This document shows, piece by piece, positions 53,625 to 62,624 of a stretch of 64,000 nt of DNA. The DNA lies in the NCBI GenBank assembly GCA_964371865.1, contig CAYJOR010000007.1:1-64000 (forward strand), given 5' to 3'. The position numbers and the translations under genes were made by a program. Position 1 is the stretch's first letter. Every line of letters begins with the position of its first letter. The notes under the pieces are model-generated. The model saw only the letters and a list, made by a program, of their open reading frames with translations, was not told where the DNA came from and did no database searches. This DNA is from CAYJAZ01 sp964371865 (GTDB taxonomy: Bacteria > Desulfobacterota > Desulfovibrionia > Desulfovibrionales > Desulfovibrionaceae).

Positions 53625-56600
53625 CTAATTTTGACTGATAACCGCATAATTTCTGCTACCGTCTTTATAGAAGAATGTCACACGGAAGCGGTTTTTCTTA
53701 TCGGTCAAGGCTCCATTATCTTGAAGAATTATATCTAAAAGTATTGGGCTTGTAACATCTAATTCAAAAGCCGCATCTTGATCGTTTACGATTTTACCAT
53801 CTTGAGCTAGTTGCAGAACACCCATCGCACTTGTTTTTACATCTTTTGTTTTCCAAGAACCGGCTGTTCCGCCTATACTTTCGACTCTTAAAGCAATAAG
53901 AGGGCTTGTATGTTTTGCTAATACTTGTAAAAGACTATCATTTTTTTTATCTGCTACAAATGAATTTAGGCTGATACTATCTTTATCATAATCAAGAATA
54001 ATTCCGACTCCTGCTTTTTTTCCTTCAGGAGCAACAAGTCTTGCATCTTGTATTTTTTCTTCTGTTTTTACTTCTTCTTTAGGTGTTTCCTTGATTTCTT
54101 CCTTAGTTTCTTCTTTAACTGTTTCTTGATTTTCTTCTTGTACAGAAGATTCAGTTACTACTTCTTCTTTAATTTCCTCTGCAACTGGTTCTTTTACTTT
54201 AGGTGCAGGTTGTATTCTTGGTGGAATTTCTTTTTTAGCTTGTTCTTGCAAGAGTTCCAAAGCTTTAGGATAATCACCTTTAAATCTTGTAAGAGCCTTC
54301 AAGTAATCCAGTGCTGATTTGCCTTCATTACTTTTTATCATTATATTAGGATAATAATTTATAAATAATTCTAAGCTCTTTAGGAAAGATTTGTTGTTTT
54401 GTACGAGATCAATTACAGCTGTAGAGCCGTCATTTGTTTGTGCATCAATATCTGCACCGGCATTTGTAAGAGTATCGAGAAGTTCTTTATTTGCTAAGTG
54501 TGCAGCATACATTAAAGGAGTTCTTCCACTTTCTGTGCGAGCGTTTATATCTGCTCCATTCTCAATAAGTTCTTGTAATTTTTTGTTATCTTGAAAAGCT
54601 ACTGCATTGAATATTTCTTGGTTTTCTTTACTTGGTATAAAGCCTTTTGATATGAGAAGTTCTATGTTTTTTGGTTTGTTAGCAAATATAGCTCTATCAA
54701 GTGGAGGAGTTGCTTCACTATCAGCTTGTGCCCCGTGCTGTAACAGTAAGAGAATGTCTTCTTCAGTTCCACTACCGGCGACTATTGATAAAGTTGAATT
54801 TTTAGTTTTTTGTGTTATATCTTTGTGGTTAAGTAAAAACTCTATTATATCAGTATGTTTTTTTTGGATAGCATATGCAAGAGGTGGATAGAAGAAGTCC
54901 TTTGAGTTTATATCTAATCCAAGTTTTAAATACCTCTTAACATTTTGCAAATCTCCGTCGCCTACAGCTTTAAAAAATTCAGAATGAAGCTTCTTTTTAT
55001 TTTTAGCGAGGTTTTGATTTTCTGATGCTATATTACGTTCTGTTTCTATATAATCTTTAATTTCTTTGCTCTTTGTGAAACTTGTTATGTATGAATAATT
55101 TTTTCTAAAGGTAGGGTCAGCACCATTTTCTACTAAAAATTTCACCATCTCAAAATCGTTCATGTAAGCAGCAAGAAGAAGAGCAGTTTCATTGCTAGTG
55201 CTAACTTGGTTCACATCTGCCCCTAATTCTAAAAGGGTTTTTGCTGCCTCAATATTACCTCTATAGGCTGCCATCCCTATTGGTGAAGTGCTGTATTTTA
55301 TTTCTTGTGAAGAAACTCCATCTACCTTAGCTCCTTTGTCAACAAGAGTTTTTATGGCGTCTGCTTGGTTGTTTATAGCCGCAGCAAGTAGTGGAGTGTG
55401 ACCAATTGGGTTAAATTTATTAATGTCTGCACCATTACTTAGAAGTAAGTCAATAATTTCAAGTTTACCTGTTCTACTAGCGGCAATTAAAGGTGTATCA
55501 CCTAATGCAACAGTATTAACATCACTATTTTTTTCCAAAGCATGTTTAACAAGCTCAACACTGCCAAGCCCTGAGGCAAGCACTAAAAGAGAATTATTTT
55601 TTTCAGGACTTGTAAGTTGTTTATCTATTTCAACAAGAGCGTTTTTGTTGCCTTTTATATATTCCTTAATTAAAATTGCTAAATCATAATCTATTGCAGT
55701 ATTGTAATTTGCAACAATACTTGAATAGCGAGTTGTAAAAGGGGCGAATTGACCATTATCGCTTAGACTAAGTACAATCTCATTTCCTCGTAAAACGCTG
55801 CTGAAAGAATTAGAAATCGTAATAAAGTTTGACGCAAGTGGACGTAAATTAACTTTTCCTGAAAAAATTTCGTAGTTGCCATCTATAAGAACTAGGGCTT
55901 TAATACTGTTATCAGAAGGATTATATGATACTAAATCTATAGGGCGGTTTTCTCCTGTTTCTTTTCCATCTTGCGTAACTTTTAATTCAAAGGATATTTT
56001 TCCTAAATCATTAAGTAATGCTAGATATTCATCTGTTTTTTTAGTATATTCTAATTGCTGAGGTGTTTTCCCAGTTATATAGTTTTGAATTTCTTCACTT
56101 TTTGGAGCTATATAAGCAAAAATTACAGCAGAAAGAGAATTAGAGCCTAGCATCTTGGTTGCTACGTATTCTTTTTCCCAGTTAGGTGTAAAAAGTTTTT
56201 CTAGCTCGCTTATTTCTTTAGAGAATTTATCGTATTCAGCTGCATCTTTTGCGAAATCACGTCTGTAAAGTAGATTGACATACATAGAAAAAGGATCGCG
56301 TGCAACTGTAGTATCTAGTATTCTTGAATTTGGGTTATAAAGTGCATGATGTGCGTTTATGATGGAGAGTATATTTGAATCAGCGCTTCTGTTGTCAGCT
56401 GTAATATCATACTCTGGGTAATGTGACTTTTTATATAAATATAAAGAAATCAAAGCACTAGTATCATAAGATGATAAATTTGCATAATTATTTTTTGAAG
56501 ATACGTTCAAAAATTGTTCAATTTCTGCCATAGCATTTTCATCTTTTTCATTACCAAAGAGCCCAAAATATTTAATCAGTAACTGTCGAATTGTTAGAGA

Positions 56601-57140
56601 GTCAGCGATATTATATTTTTCAAATAATTTCAAAGATTCTAGACCTTTTTCTTTATTGTTAGAAATCATATAACTATCTAACAAACGTACATGCTCATCA
56701 TAATGTGACCAAAAATTGAGTTTTTCAAAAGTTTCTTCTTCAATATCTAAGTCATCAATTTGATCTTCATTGAGTGTAAGTAAATAGTTGACTGTAGTTT
56801 CAAAAAGATATTTTAATTCGTTTGTATTATTTGGATAAAACGTTCTAGATAAAAAATCAGTTTTTCCGCTATCAAGAATAGCATTAAGAGTTTCATCTAA
56901 GGAAAATTTACTATCATCTAAAGCTTCAATGAAAATTTTTGCCTTTAAATCTTCACCAGTTTTATCTGATCTAATTGTAGAATTAGATAGTTCCACCCCA
57001 TACTTATCTTCAAAAATATCACGATACTTTTTAAGGATTAAAAGTGTTCCTTCAGAATCATTCATTGGAATAAAGGGTTTTGCGTATAAATCAGGTGAAA
57101 CAAAACACAATAAAAAAGTGAGCAAAAGAGATTTTTTCAT
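53625..57140 (-). CDS. Large secreted ankyrin-repeat protein
   Basis: The 1171-residue protein starts with a Sec signal (LLLTFLLCFVSPDLYAKPF, cleavage near residue 20). Residues of about 20-500 are helical with no known domain. Ankyrin repeats follow from about 515 to 690 (GDTPLIAASRTGKLEIIDLL, GHTPLLAAAINNQADAIKTL, ETALLLAAYMNDFEMVKFLV) and from about 715 to 930 (GRTPLMYAAHLANKELLDTL). A Glu/Lys/Pro/Val-rich linker (about 990-1045) leads to a C-terminal beta-like domain of about 120 residues. It should act in the periplasm or outside the cell, binding proteins through the repeats. A good promoter lies upstream. It is single-gene and unrelated to its neighbours. Function is unknown. Confidence 0.8.
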   Translation of the reverse strand: MKKSLLLTFLLCFVSPDLYAKPFIPMNDSEGTLLILKKYRDIFEDKYGVELSNSTIRSDKTGEDLKAKIFIEALDDSKFSLDETLNAILDSGKTDFLSRTFYPNNTNELKYLFETTVNYLLTLNEDQIDDLDIEEETFEKLNFWSHYDEHVRLLDSYMISNNKEKGLESLKLFEKYNIADSLTIRQLLIKYFGLFGNEKDENAMAEIEQFLNVSSKNNYANLSSYDTSALISLYLYKKSHYPEYDITADNRSADSNILSIINAHHALYNPNSRILDTTVARDPFSMYVNLLYRRDFAKDAAEYDKFSKEISELEKLFTPNWEKEYVATKMLGSNSLSAVIFAYIAPKSEEIQNYITGKTPQQLEYTKKTDEYLALLNDLGKISFELKVTQDGKETGENRPIDLVSYNPSDNSIKALVLIDGNYEIFSGKVNLRPLASNFITISNSFSSVLRGNEIVLSLSDNGQFAPFTTRYSSIVANYNTAIDYDLAILIKEYIKGNKNALVEIDKQLTSPEKNNSLLVLASGLGSVELVKHALEKNSDVNTVALGDTPLIAASRTGKLEIIDLLLSNGADINKFNPIGHTPLLAAAINNQADAIKTLVDKGAKVDGVSSQEIKYSTSPIGMAAYRGNIEAAKTLLELGADVNQVSTSNETALLLAAYMNDFEMVKFLVENGADPTFRKNYSYITSFTKSKEIKDYIETERNIASENQNLAKNKKKLHSEFFKAVGDGDLQNVKRYLKLGLDINSKDFFYPPLAYAIQKKHTDIIEFLLNHKDITQKTKNSTLSIVAGSGTEEDILLLLQHGAQADSEATPPLDRAIFANKPKNIELLISKGFIPSKENQEIFNAVAFQDNKKLQELIENGADINARTESGRTPLMYAAHLANKELLDTLTNAGADIDAQTNDGSTAVIDLVQNNKSFLKSLELFINYYPNIMIKSNEGKSALDYLKALTRFKGDYPKALELLQEQAKKEIPPRIQPAPKVKEPVAEEIKEEVVTESSVQEENQETVKEETKEEIKETPKEEVKTEEKIQDARLVAPEGKKAGVGIILDYDKDSISLNSFVADKKNDSLLQVLAKHTSPLIALRVESIGGTAGSWKTKDVKTSAMGVLQLAQDGKIVNDQDAAFELDVTSPILLDIILQDNGALTDKKNRFRVTFFYKDGSRNYAVISQN

Positions 57141-57325
57141 TTAGATTTCCCAGTGGTTAAACGTTAAAATTTTTGGAATATTTTAGATTGATTTGGGTAT
57201 GCTACAAAAATTATATATGAAAAAATAAACAAGTAACCTTAGATAGTTATGAGTTTTTTTATATATTGAGATATAGTAACTACATATAATCATTCTAAAA
57301 AAATAATAAAATCTATAACAAGAAT

Positions 57326-57354
57326 ATTGTAGTTTGTGCTATAATGTTTGTCAA
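57326..57354 (-). promoter_or_regulatory. Sigma-70 type promoter of the ankyrin gene
   Basis: On the minus strand, TTGACA (57354-57349) and TACAAT (57331-57326) stand 17 bases apart. The start codon is at 57140, so the leader would be about 180 bases. The rest of the 240-base gap shows nothing recognisable. Confidence 0.6.
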
Positions 57355-57380
57355 GAGAAACACATTCTAAAGTACAGAAA

Positions 57381-58304
57381 TTAAGAAGAAGTAATTTCTA
57401 AATCACTCAATTTGTTTATAGATTGAAGACTTTCTAATAAATAAACCATATGTTGATTTTGCAAACTTTCTTCAAGGTAACCAATATAATAATTAAGATT
57501 TGAAGGTTGTTTTTCCAATTCTATTTCTACAAGATCTCCTCTTTCTAGTTCTTTTGTAATAAGAGTTGAATTCATGAAAGCACCATATTCAGTGTTCATT
57601 ACAAAGCTTTTATCAAAATTTGAACTCAAAACTGCAACAGATGGTGGTTTAGGTATATCATTTTCTATAAAGAAATTATGTATATGCCATGAAAAACTAG
57701 AATCGAGAGGTGAAAGGAGGATTGGAGTTTTTTCTAAATCTTTAAGTTGAAGGTACTTTTTTTTAGCTAAAGGGTTCTTTGCTGACACAACAAAAGGTAC
57801 TTCAAATTCAATAAATTTCTGAGATTTAATATCAGGGTATGAAAAATCGTTTGCTTTAATAAAACAAGAAATTTCTTTTTCTCTTAATTTATTTAATAGC
57901 TCGTCATAACTGCCATCTGCAAAAAGAATACGAACTTCAGGTAAGTGGAAATTTACATAATTATAAATTAAAGGAACAAGAACTTCACCTGGCGTAGAAT
58001 TTATCGCAATAATTATTTTGTTTTCATTTTCATGTTGATATGAAAGGATTTTTTTATTAAAAACTTCAACATTATAAAATATTTTTTCAATTGTTGGTAA
58101 AAGGCTTTTGCCTTTTTCTGTGAGCTCAATACGAGTAACTTTCTTAACAAAAAGTTCAAATCCTATAAATTGTTCAAGATTTTTCACCTGTATACTTACA
58201 GCAGCAGCAGAAAGATTGAGGTAAGACGCAGCTTCCTTAAAACTTTGAAGTTTTGTTATAATATAAAAAGTATAAAGCTGATTTAAATTCACTTGAAAAT
58301 TCAT
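57381..58304 (-). CDS. LysR-family transcriptional regulator
   Basis: The 307-residue protein has the LysR winged-helix start: NLNQLYTFYIITKLQSFKEA, YLNLSAAAVSIQVKNLEQFI and LTEKGKSLLPTIEKIF. The rest is the periplasmic-binding-protein-like effector domain (from about 90; IIIAINSTPGEVLVPLIYNY, PFVVSAKNPLAKKKYL). It is divergent from the TonB receptor gene with a 194-base shared control region, the standard layout for a LysR protein and its target. It probably controls the iron-siderophore uptake genes. The effector is unknown and could be the siderophore itself. Confidence 0.88.
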   Translation of the reverse strand: MNFQVNLNQLYTFYIITKLQSFKEAASYLNLSAAAVSIQVKNLEQFIGFELFVKKVTRIELTEKGKSLLPTIEKIFYNVEVFNKKILSYQHENENKIIIAINSTPGEVLVPLIYNYVNFHLPEVRILFADGSYDELLNKLREKEISCFIKANDFSYPDIKSQKFIEFEVPFVVSAKNPLAKKKYLQLKDLEKTPILLSPLDSSFSWHIHNFFIENDIPKPPSVAVLSSNFDKSFVMNTEYGAFMNSTLITKELERGDLVEIELEKQPSNLNYYIGYLEESLQNQHMVYLLESLQSINKLSDLEITSS

Positions 58305-58423
58305 ATAAATAATCCTTTATTTAAGACTATCGTAAAAGTGCTTTTTTTGCAATATCAAAATTATATAAAAAAATCAATGAATTAGATGGTTGTGCGTCTG
58401 AAAAAAAATAAAGGAGTTAAAAA

Positions 58424-58441
58424 ATGAAAAACAATTGTTAA
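58424..58441 (+). other. Possible five-codon leader ORF (MKNNC)
   Basis: ATG AAA AAC AAT TGT TAA is placed six bases after a textbook AAAGGAG site, in the leader of the TonB receptor gene. So strong a site with so short a frame suggests a leader peptide or ribosome-standby device, or the start of a lost gene. This is pattern reading only. Confidence 0.3.
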
Positions 58442-58464
58442 AATAATTTATCTTTACAAAAAAA

Positions 58465-58480
58465 GTTTATGCTTGTAAAC
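58465..58480. promoter_or_regulatory. Candidate LysR-type operator
   Basis: GTTTATGCTTGTAAAC is a 16-base interrupted palindrome (GTTTA and TAAAC arms) with the T-N11-A spacing favoured by LysR regulators, 37 bases before the receptor start codon and inside the divergent control region. I could not find a convincing Fur box nearby. Confidence 0.3.
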
Positions 58481-58516
58481 ATTTTTGCATATATTAAACA
58501 TAATAAGGGAAAGGAA

Positions 58517-60496
58517 ATGAAAACCAAGAATATTTTACTGTCGGCATCATTTTTGTTCTTATTTTCTCCATTGCTGTATAATGCGCATGCGGCAGAAGAA
58601 ATTGAACAAATTACAACTATAAGCGCACCTGAAGTTGTCATTTCAGCAACAAGAACAGAACAATTAATTCAAGATGTTCCAAATGCTATGGAAGTTATTT
58701 CTGGCGAGGAAATTCAAAAAATTGGTGCTCAAGACGTTATGGACGCTTTAAAAAGAGGTTATGGCGTAATCACAGAAGGAACAAGCGGTGGCTTGCAAAT
58801 TCGTGGTGCCAGTGCAAAAGTGCTTATCAATGGCAGAGCACCTGTTTCATGGGGTAGTGCTAACGAAACAGTGCGCAGAACGCTAGACTTAATTCCTGCT
58901 GAAAATATTGAACGTATTGAAATTTTGCGTGGGCCAGGCTCTGCTCTTTATGGTGACGGCTTGGGTGCTATTGTAAACATAATCACTAAAGAATCGAAAG
59001 AGCGTGAAACTACAGTTGGCTTTCTTATGGGGTCAGAAGATTATGCTATAACTGTAAGGCATGATACTGGCACAAGTAATAATTGGTCAAACGTTTTTGC
59101 AGCTGAATTTTACCGCTATTGGGGAGTTGAAGAAGATTACCTTTCACCTCGCAGTCAAAGAGATGGGACAGTAGACTATCATACAGAGCGCGAGTTTGGC
59201 AACGATCTTTACCTCAATAACTCATTAGCATACACCTTTGAGCGTGGAAGCAAATTACAATTAGACACAAACTTTCTCTTTAAAGAAGCTCCTAGCGGTA
59301 GTAATGATAAAGATGAAAGCGTTATTGCAAACACCCTTAGTTATGAAGATTCTTGGGGAGACCACTTCTTCAATACAGCTATAAGCCATTCACAAAGCAC
59401 GCGTGACACAAGTGATGGTATGCAAAGATATTTGATTACTTCATTTGAAGCGCAAGATTCATGGTTCATCAATGATATGCACACCCTTACTTTTGGTACA
59501 AAAATGGAATGGGGTAGAGTTAATGGCGCAAGAGCAGAAAATGACGAGCGTGGTGACAGAACTACAGCAAGTTATGGTTTCTACCTTCAAGACGAAATTT
59601 CTTTATTTGACGAAAAACTTTATATAGTTCCAGCTCTTCGTTATGACTATTACGATTCTTTTGGTAGCCATTTTTCACCTAAAATTGGTGCTACTTACGA
59701 ATATATTCCTAACCATCGCTTTAAAGCAAGTTGGGGAACAAGCTATAGAGCACCAATCTTGAACGAACTTTATGGTTCATCAAGTGGTGGCTATGCTAGA
59801 GGGCTTGAATTTGTTGAAGGCGGTGTAACTTACGAAACAAGTTATGGTACAACGCTTCCTTCACCTAACTTACAACCGGAAACAAGCAATAGCTGGGAAG
59901 TGCGCTTTGAAGGTGACTTCGATAATACAGAATTACTCAAAGGTCTTTCTTATGGTGTAGGTTATTTCCATACTGAATACCAAGATAAAATCAGCAGAGA
60001 CTTCAATGATGTTGTAGGTTATGGATTTGATGCTGATGGTGATGCTGTCGGTTATATTAAATATACAAATATTGGTAAAGCTAGATCTTCAGGTATTGAA
60101 GCTGAACTTCATTACAACTTCTTAGAATACTTCACTTTTGGAGTAAGATACACTTATCTTGATTCACGCGATACTCAAAATAATTATACTCTTGGCTCAG
60201 CAGCTTTCAACGAGTATCAAGCTAGTCTTGACTTCGATTATGCACCATGGGGAATATACGCTTCATTATGGGGTAATTACTATCAAAACTTCAAAGATGG
60301 CGAAGACTTTGAAGATGGTGTAGCAGAGCGTTTTGATTATTACAATCTAAGTTTCTCTATTTCTAAAGAATTTAGTAATGACCTTAGTGTTATCTTTGTT
60401 GCAAACAACTTCCTTCAAACAGCTAGACAAAATGATGTCTTTGATCACTATATTGATCCAACAGAATATAAACTTAGTTTCCAACTTAAGTTTTAG
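58517..60496 (+). CDS. TonB-dependent siderophore receptor (FepA/CfrA-like)
   Basis: ATG 58517 follows GGGAAAGGAA and begins a Sec signal (MKTKNILLSASFLFLFSPLL, cleavage after NAHA). The mature protein of about 635 residues opens with a TonB box-like EVVISATRTEQ, a plug domain (NAMEVISGEEIQKIGAQDVM, IRGASAKVLINGRAP, IERIEILRGPGSALYGDGLG, IVNIITKES) and a 22-strand barrel (SYRAPILNELYGSS, LQPETSNSWEVRFE) closing with LSFQLKF. It should import a ferric siderophore, possibly catecholate by plug resemblance. It is divergent from the LysR gene and followed by a terminator, so the receptor is likely expressed above the transporter genes. Confidence 0.9.
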   Translation: MKTKNILLSASFLFLFSPLLYNAHAAEEIEQITTISAPEVVISATRTEQLIQDVPNAMEVISGEEIQKIGAQDVMDALKRGYGVITEGTSGGLQIRGASAKVLINGRAPVSWGSANETVRRTLDLIPAENIERIEILRGPGSALYGDGLGAIVNIITKESKERETTVGFLMGSEDYAITVRHDTGTSNNWSNVFAAEFYRYWGVEEDYLSPRSQRDGTVDYHTEREFGNDLYLNNSLAYTFERGSKLQLDTNFLFKEAPSGSNDKDESVIANTLSYEDSWGDHFFNTAISHSQSTRDTSDGMQRYLITSFEAQDSWFINDMHTLTFGTKMEWGRVNGARAENDERGDRTTASYGFYLQDEISLFDEKLYIVPALRYDYYDSFGSHFSPKIGATYEYIPNHRFKASWGTSYRAPILNELYGSSSGGYARGLEFVEGGVTYETSYGTTLPSPNLQPETSNSWEVRFEGDFDNTELLKGLSYGVGYFHTEYQDKISRDFNDVVGYGFDADGDAVGYIKYTNIGKARSSGIEAELHYNFLEYFTFGVRYTYLDSRDTQNNYTLGSAAFNEYQASLDFDYAPWGIYASLWGNYYQNFKDGEDFEDGVAERFDYYNLSFSISKEFSNDLSVIFVANNFLQTARQNDVFDHYIDPTEYKLSFQLKF

Positions 60497-60510
60497 TAAC
60501 TGCTAACCTA

Positions 60511-60554
60511 AAAAAGAACCATAGCTATATACACGTAGCTAAGGTTCTTTTTGT
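60511..60554 (+). terminator. Terminator between receptor and binding-protein genes
   Basis: AAAAAGAACCATAGCTA and TAGCTAAGGTTCTTTTT (60511-60527 and 60536-60552) pair with one mismatch. It ends in a T run before TTGTTC. It lies 15 bases after the receptor stop and 24 bases before the next gene, so it should reduce read-through. Confidence 0.75.
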
Positions 60555-60575
60555 TCACTATAATTAGGATATATC

Positions 60576-61517
60576 ATGAAAAAAGTTTTAACACTTTTCA
60601 TATTGCCATTAGCCTTATCTCTCAATGCTTGTGCATTGGTAGAAAGTCCAAAAATGGTAACTTTACATACACGCACAGCAGATGATAAACAAATTATACA
60701 TGTTGATGTGCCATATAAACCTCAAAGAATTGTTGCAAGCGACTATATAGCTGTTGACACTCTTAAATCTTGGGGAATGGAAGACATAATAGTTGGAATG
60801 GCAAAAGATTCTGATATTCCGGGTATTGAAGATCTGAAAACTAATAAAAATATAGCTGATTTAGGCGGATTGAAGTCTATTGATACTGCTCAAATAGCAA
60901 GCTTGAAGCCGGATCTCATCTATGTAAGCGGGCGTGGTGCAAGTAAGTTTGACGAACTTTCAAAGATTGCGCCTACTATAATTCATCATGTTGATTATAT
61001 GCCAACTGCATACAGCGATGTGAAAGAAATTAATGCTAATATGTCAAAAGTTTTTGGTGCAGAAGAGCTCTACGCAAAGCAATTTGCTGATTTTGATAAA
61101 AGAGTAGAAAAGCTTAATGAACTGAGCGAAGGCAAAAGTGCTGTTATCATCAATATAGTGAAAAATAATGTGTATTTTATGGGTGATCATAGCAGAGTAT
61201 CAATGATTACAAATTCATTTGGTTTTGAAAACTCAGCAAAAGATTTGAAAGAAAGACCAAAATCAAATGAAGTTTCACTTCAATTTATAGCAGATGCAAA
61301 TCCTGATTATATCTTTGTTTTAAGCAAAGATCTTGCAATAGGAAGTGAAACAGCTGTTGATCCAAAAACTATCATTGAAGTTGAAGAGCTTGCTAAAACT
61401 AAAGCGTATAAAAACAATAACATTATATACTTAACACATCCTATTTGGTATCTTTCCGAGGGCGGTGTGAGCGCAACAGATATTATGATATCTGATGTTG
61501 AAAAAGCATTTAAATAA
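60576..61517 (+). CDS. Iron-siderophore binding lipoprotein (CeuE/FatB type)
   Basis: The 313-residue protein has a lipoprotein signal ending in LSLNACAL (lipidated cysteine near 19) and the class III binding-protein fold: PYKPQRIVASDYIAVDTLKS, DLGGLKSIDTAQIASLKPDL, KIAPTIIHHVDY and HPIWYLSEGG near the end. Proteins of this family deliver ferric siderophores to FecCD permeases. YxxxGG near the end and overall length fit CeuE/FatB. It sits between the receptor and the permeases with an AGGAT site. Confidence 0.88.
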   Translation: MKKVLTLFILPLALSLNACALVESPKMVTLHTRTADDKQIIHVDVPYKPQRIVASDYIAVDTLKSWGMEDIIVGMAKDSDIPGIEDLKTNKNIADLGGLKSIDTAQIASLKPDLIYVSGRGASKFDELSKIAPTIIHHVDYMPTAYSDVKEINANMSKVFGAEELYAKQFADFDKRVEKLNELSEGKSAVIINIVKNNVYFMGDHSRVSMITNSFGFENSAKDLKERPKSNEVSLQFIADANPDYIFVLSKDLAIGSETAVDPKTIIEVEELAKTKAYKNNNIIYLTHPIWYLSEGGVSATDIMISDVEKAFK

Positions 61518-61528
61518 TATACAAAACA

Positions 61529-61570
61529 AATCTGAAGATTTTGTTTGTTATCTTATAAAATCTTCAGATT
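61529..61570 (+). terminator. Perfect 14-base inverted repeat after the binding-protein gene
   Basis: AATCTGAAGATTTT and AAAATCTTCAGATT enclose a 14-base loop. There is no strict T run after it, so it may be a weak terminator or an mRNA 3' stabiliser that raises binding-protein output relative to the permeases. Confidence 0.5.
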
Positions 61571-61627
61571 AAGTTTCAAATTTAAAGGGGCACTGTTATT
61601 CTATCTTCCTATAAATATTCTTTAATA

Positions 61628-62611
61628 ATGCTTTTGATGATAATTGTTTTGTCAGTAGTTTCACTTTTTGTCGGTGTGATAGATCTCTCCTTTGACAAAA
61701 TACTGGCAGGCGATTATCAGCAAGTAAGCATTTTATTCGTTTCGCGTTTCCCAAGACTTTTAGCTATTATTTGCACGGGCATTGGGATGAGTGTTGCAGG
61801 TTTAATCATGCAAAATTTATGTATGAATAAATTTGTTTCACCTACAACTGGTTCAACTGTTGCCTTTGCACAGCTTGGTATTTTAGTATCTTATATTATT
61901 TTTGCAGAGTCAACTCTTGTTATAAAAACAATAATTGCCTTTATTTTTGCAGTGGGCGGGACATGGCTTTTTGTTTGGTTTACTCAAAGAATCCAATTTA
62001 AAGATATTATTATGGTGCCGTTAATCGGTATTATGTTTGGTTCTGTCGTGGGTGGGATAACAACTCACTTTGCTTATTCACACAACTTAATGCAGGTAAT
62101 GACTTCTGTTATGGTTGGTGATTTTTCGCTTATTATCAAAGGTAGATATGAGATTGTCTTTTTGGTAATACCTTTACTTGTAATTTCTTATCTATATGCT
62201 AACCACTTTAATATTGTTGGTATGGGAAAAGATTTTTCCTCAAATCTTGGTTTGAGTTATCAAAAAATTCTTTTTATAGGTCTTACGATTGCAGCACTTA
62301 TAACAGCAAGTATTGTTGTTACTGTGGGCACTATTTCATACTTAGGGCTTATTGTACCAAATATCGTGGCTATGTTTAAAGGTGACAAAATGCGTAACAG
62401 TCTTTTAGATGTTTCGCTTTTTGGTGCTTTGTTTGTACTTATATGCGATATTTTGGGCAGAGTTTTGATTAGTCCTTACGAATTGCCTATTGATCTTATT
62501 TCGGGTGTATTTGGTTCTTTTATCTTCTTAGTGCTTATGTTTAACCGTTTAAGCCCTAAAAAGCCGAAAAAATCGAAAGAACTTACTCCTGTATCTTGCT
62601 GTAAGTCATAA
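61628..62611 (+). CDS. FecCD-type iron-siderophore permease 1 (CeuB/FatD-like)
   Basis: The 327-residue protein (from ATG 61628) has about nine to ten membrane segments and the FecCD features FVSRFPRLLAIICTGIGMSV, AGLIMQNL, and near the end GTISYLGLIVPNIV, the coupling region for the ATPase. It should form half of the ferric-siderophore channel. The start is unclear: a strong AAAGGGG site lies 39 bases upstream of ATG 61628, with an in-frame ATT (61598) at good spacing and no standard start between. The extra residues would read ILSSYKYSLI. Confidence 0.85.
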   Translation: MLLMIIVLSVVSLFVGVIDLSFDKILAGDYQQVSILFVSRFPRLLAIICTGIGMSVAGLIMQNLCMNKFVSPTTGSTVAFAQLGILVSYIIFAESTLVIKTIIAFIFAVGGTWLFVWFTQRIQFKDIIMVPLIGIMFGSVVGGITTHFAYSHNLMQVMTSVMVGDFSLIIKGRYEIVFLVIPLLVISYLYANHFNIVGMGKDFSSNLGLSYQKILFIGLTIAALITASIVVTVGTISYLGLIVPNIVAMFKGDKMRNSLLDVSLFGALFVLICDILGRVLISPYELPIDLISGVFGSFIFLVLMFNRLSPKKPKKSKELTPVSCCKS

Positions 62612-62624
62612 AGAGGAATACTAT

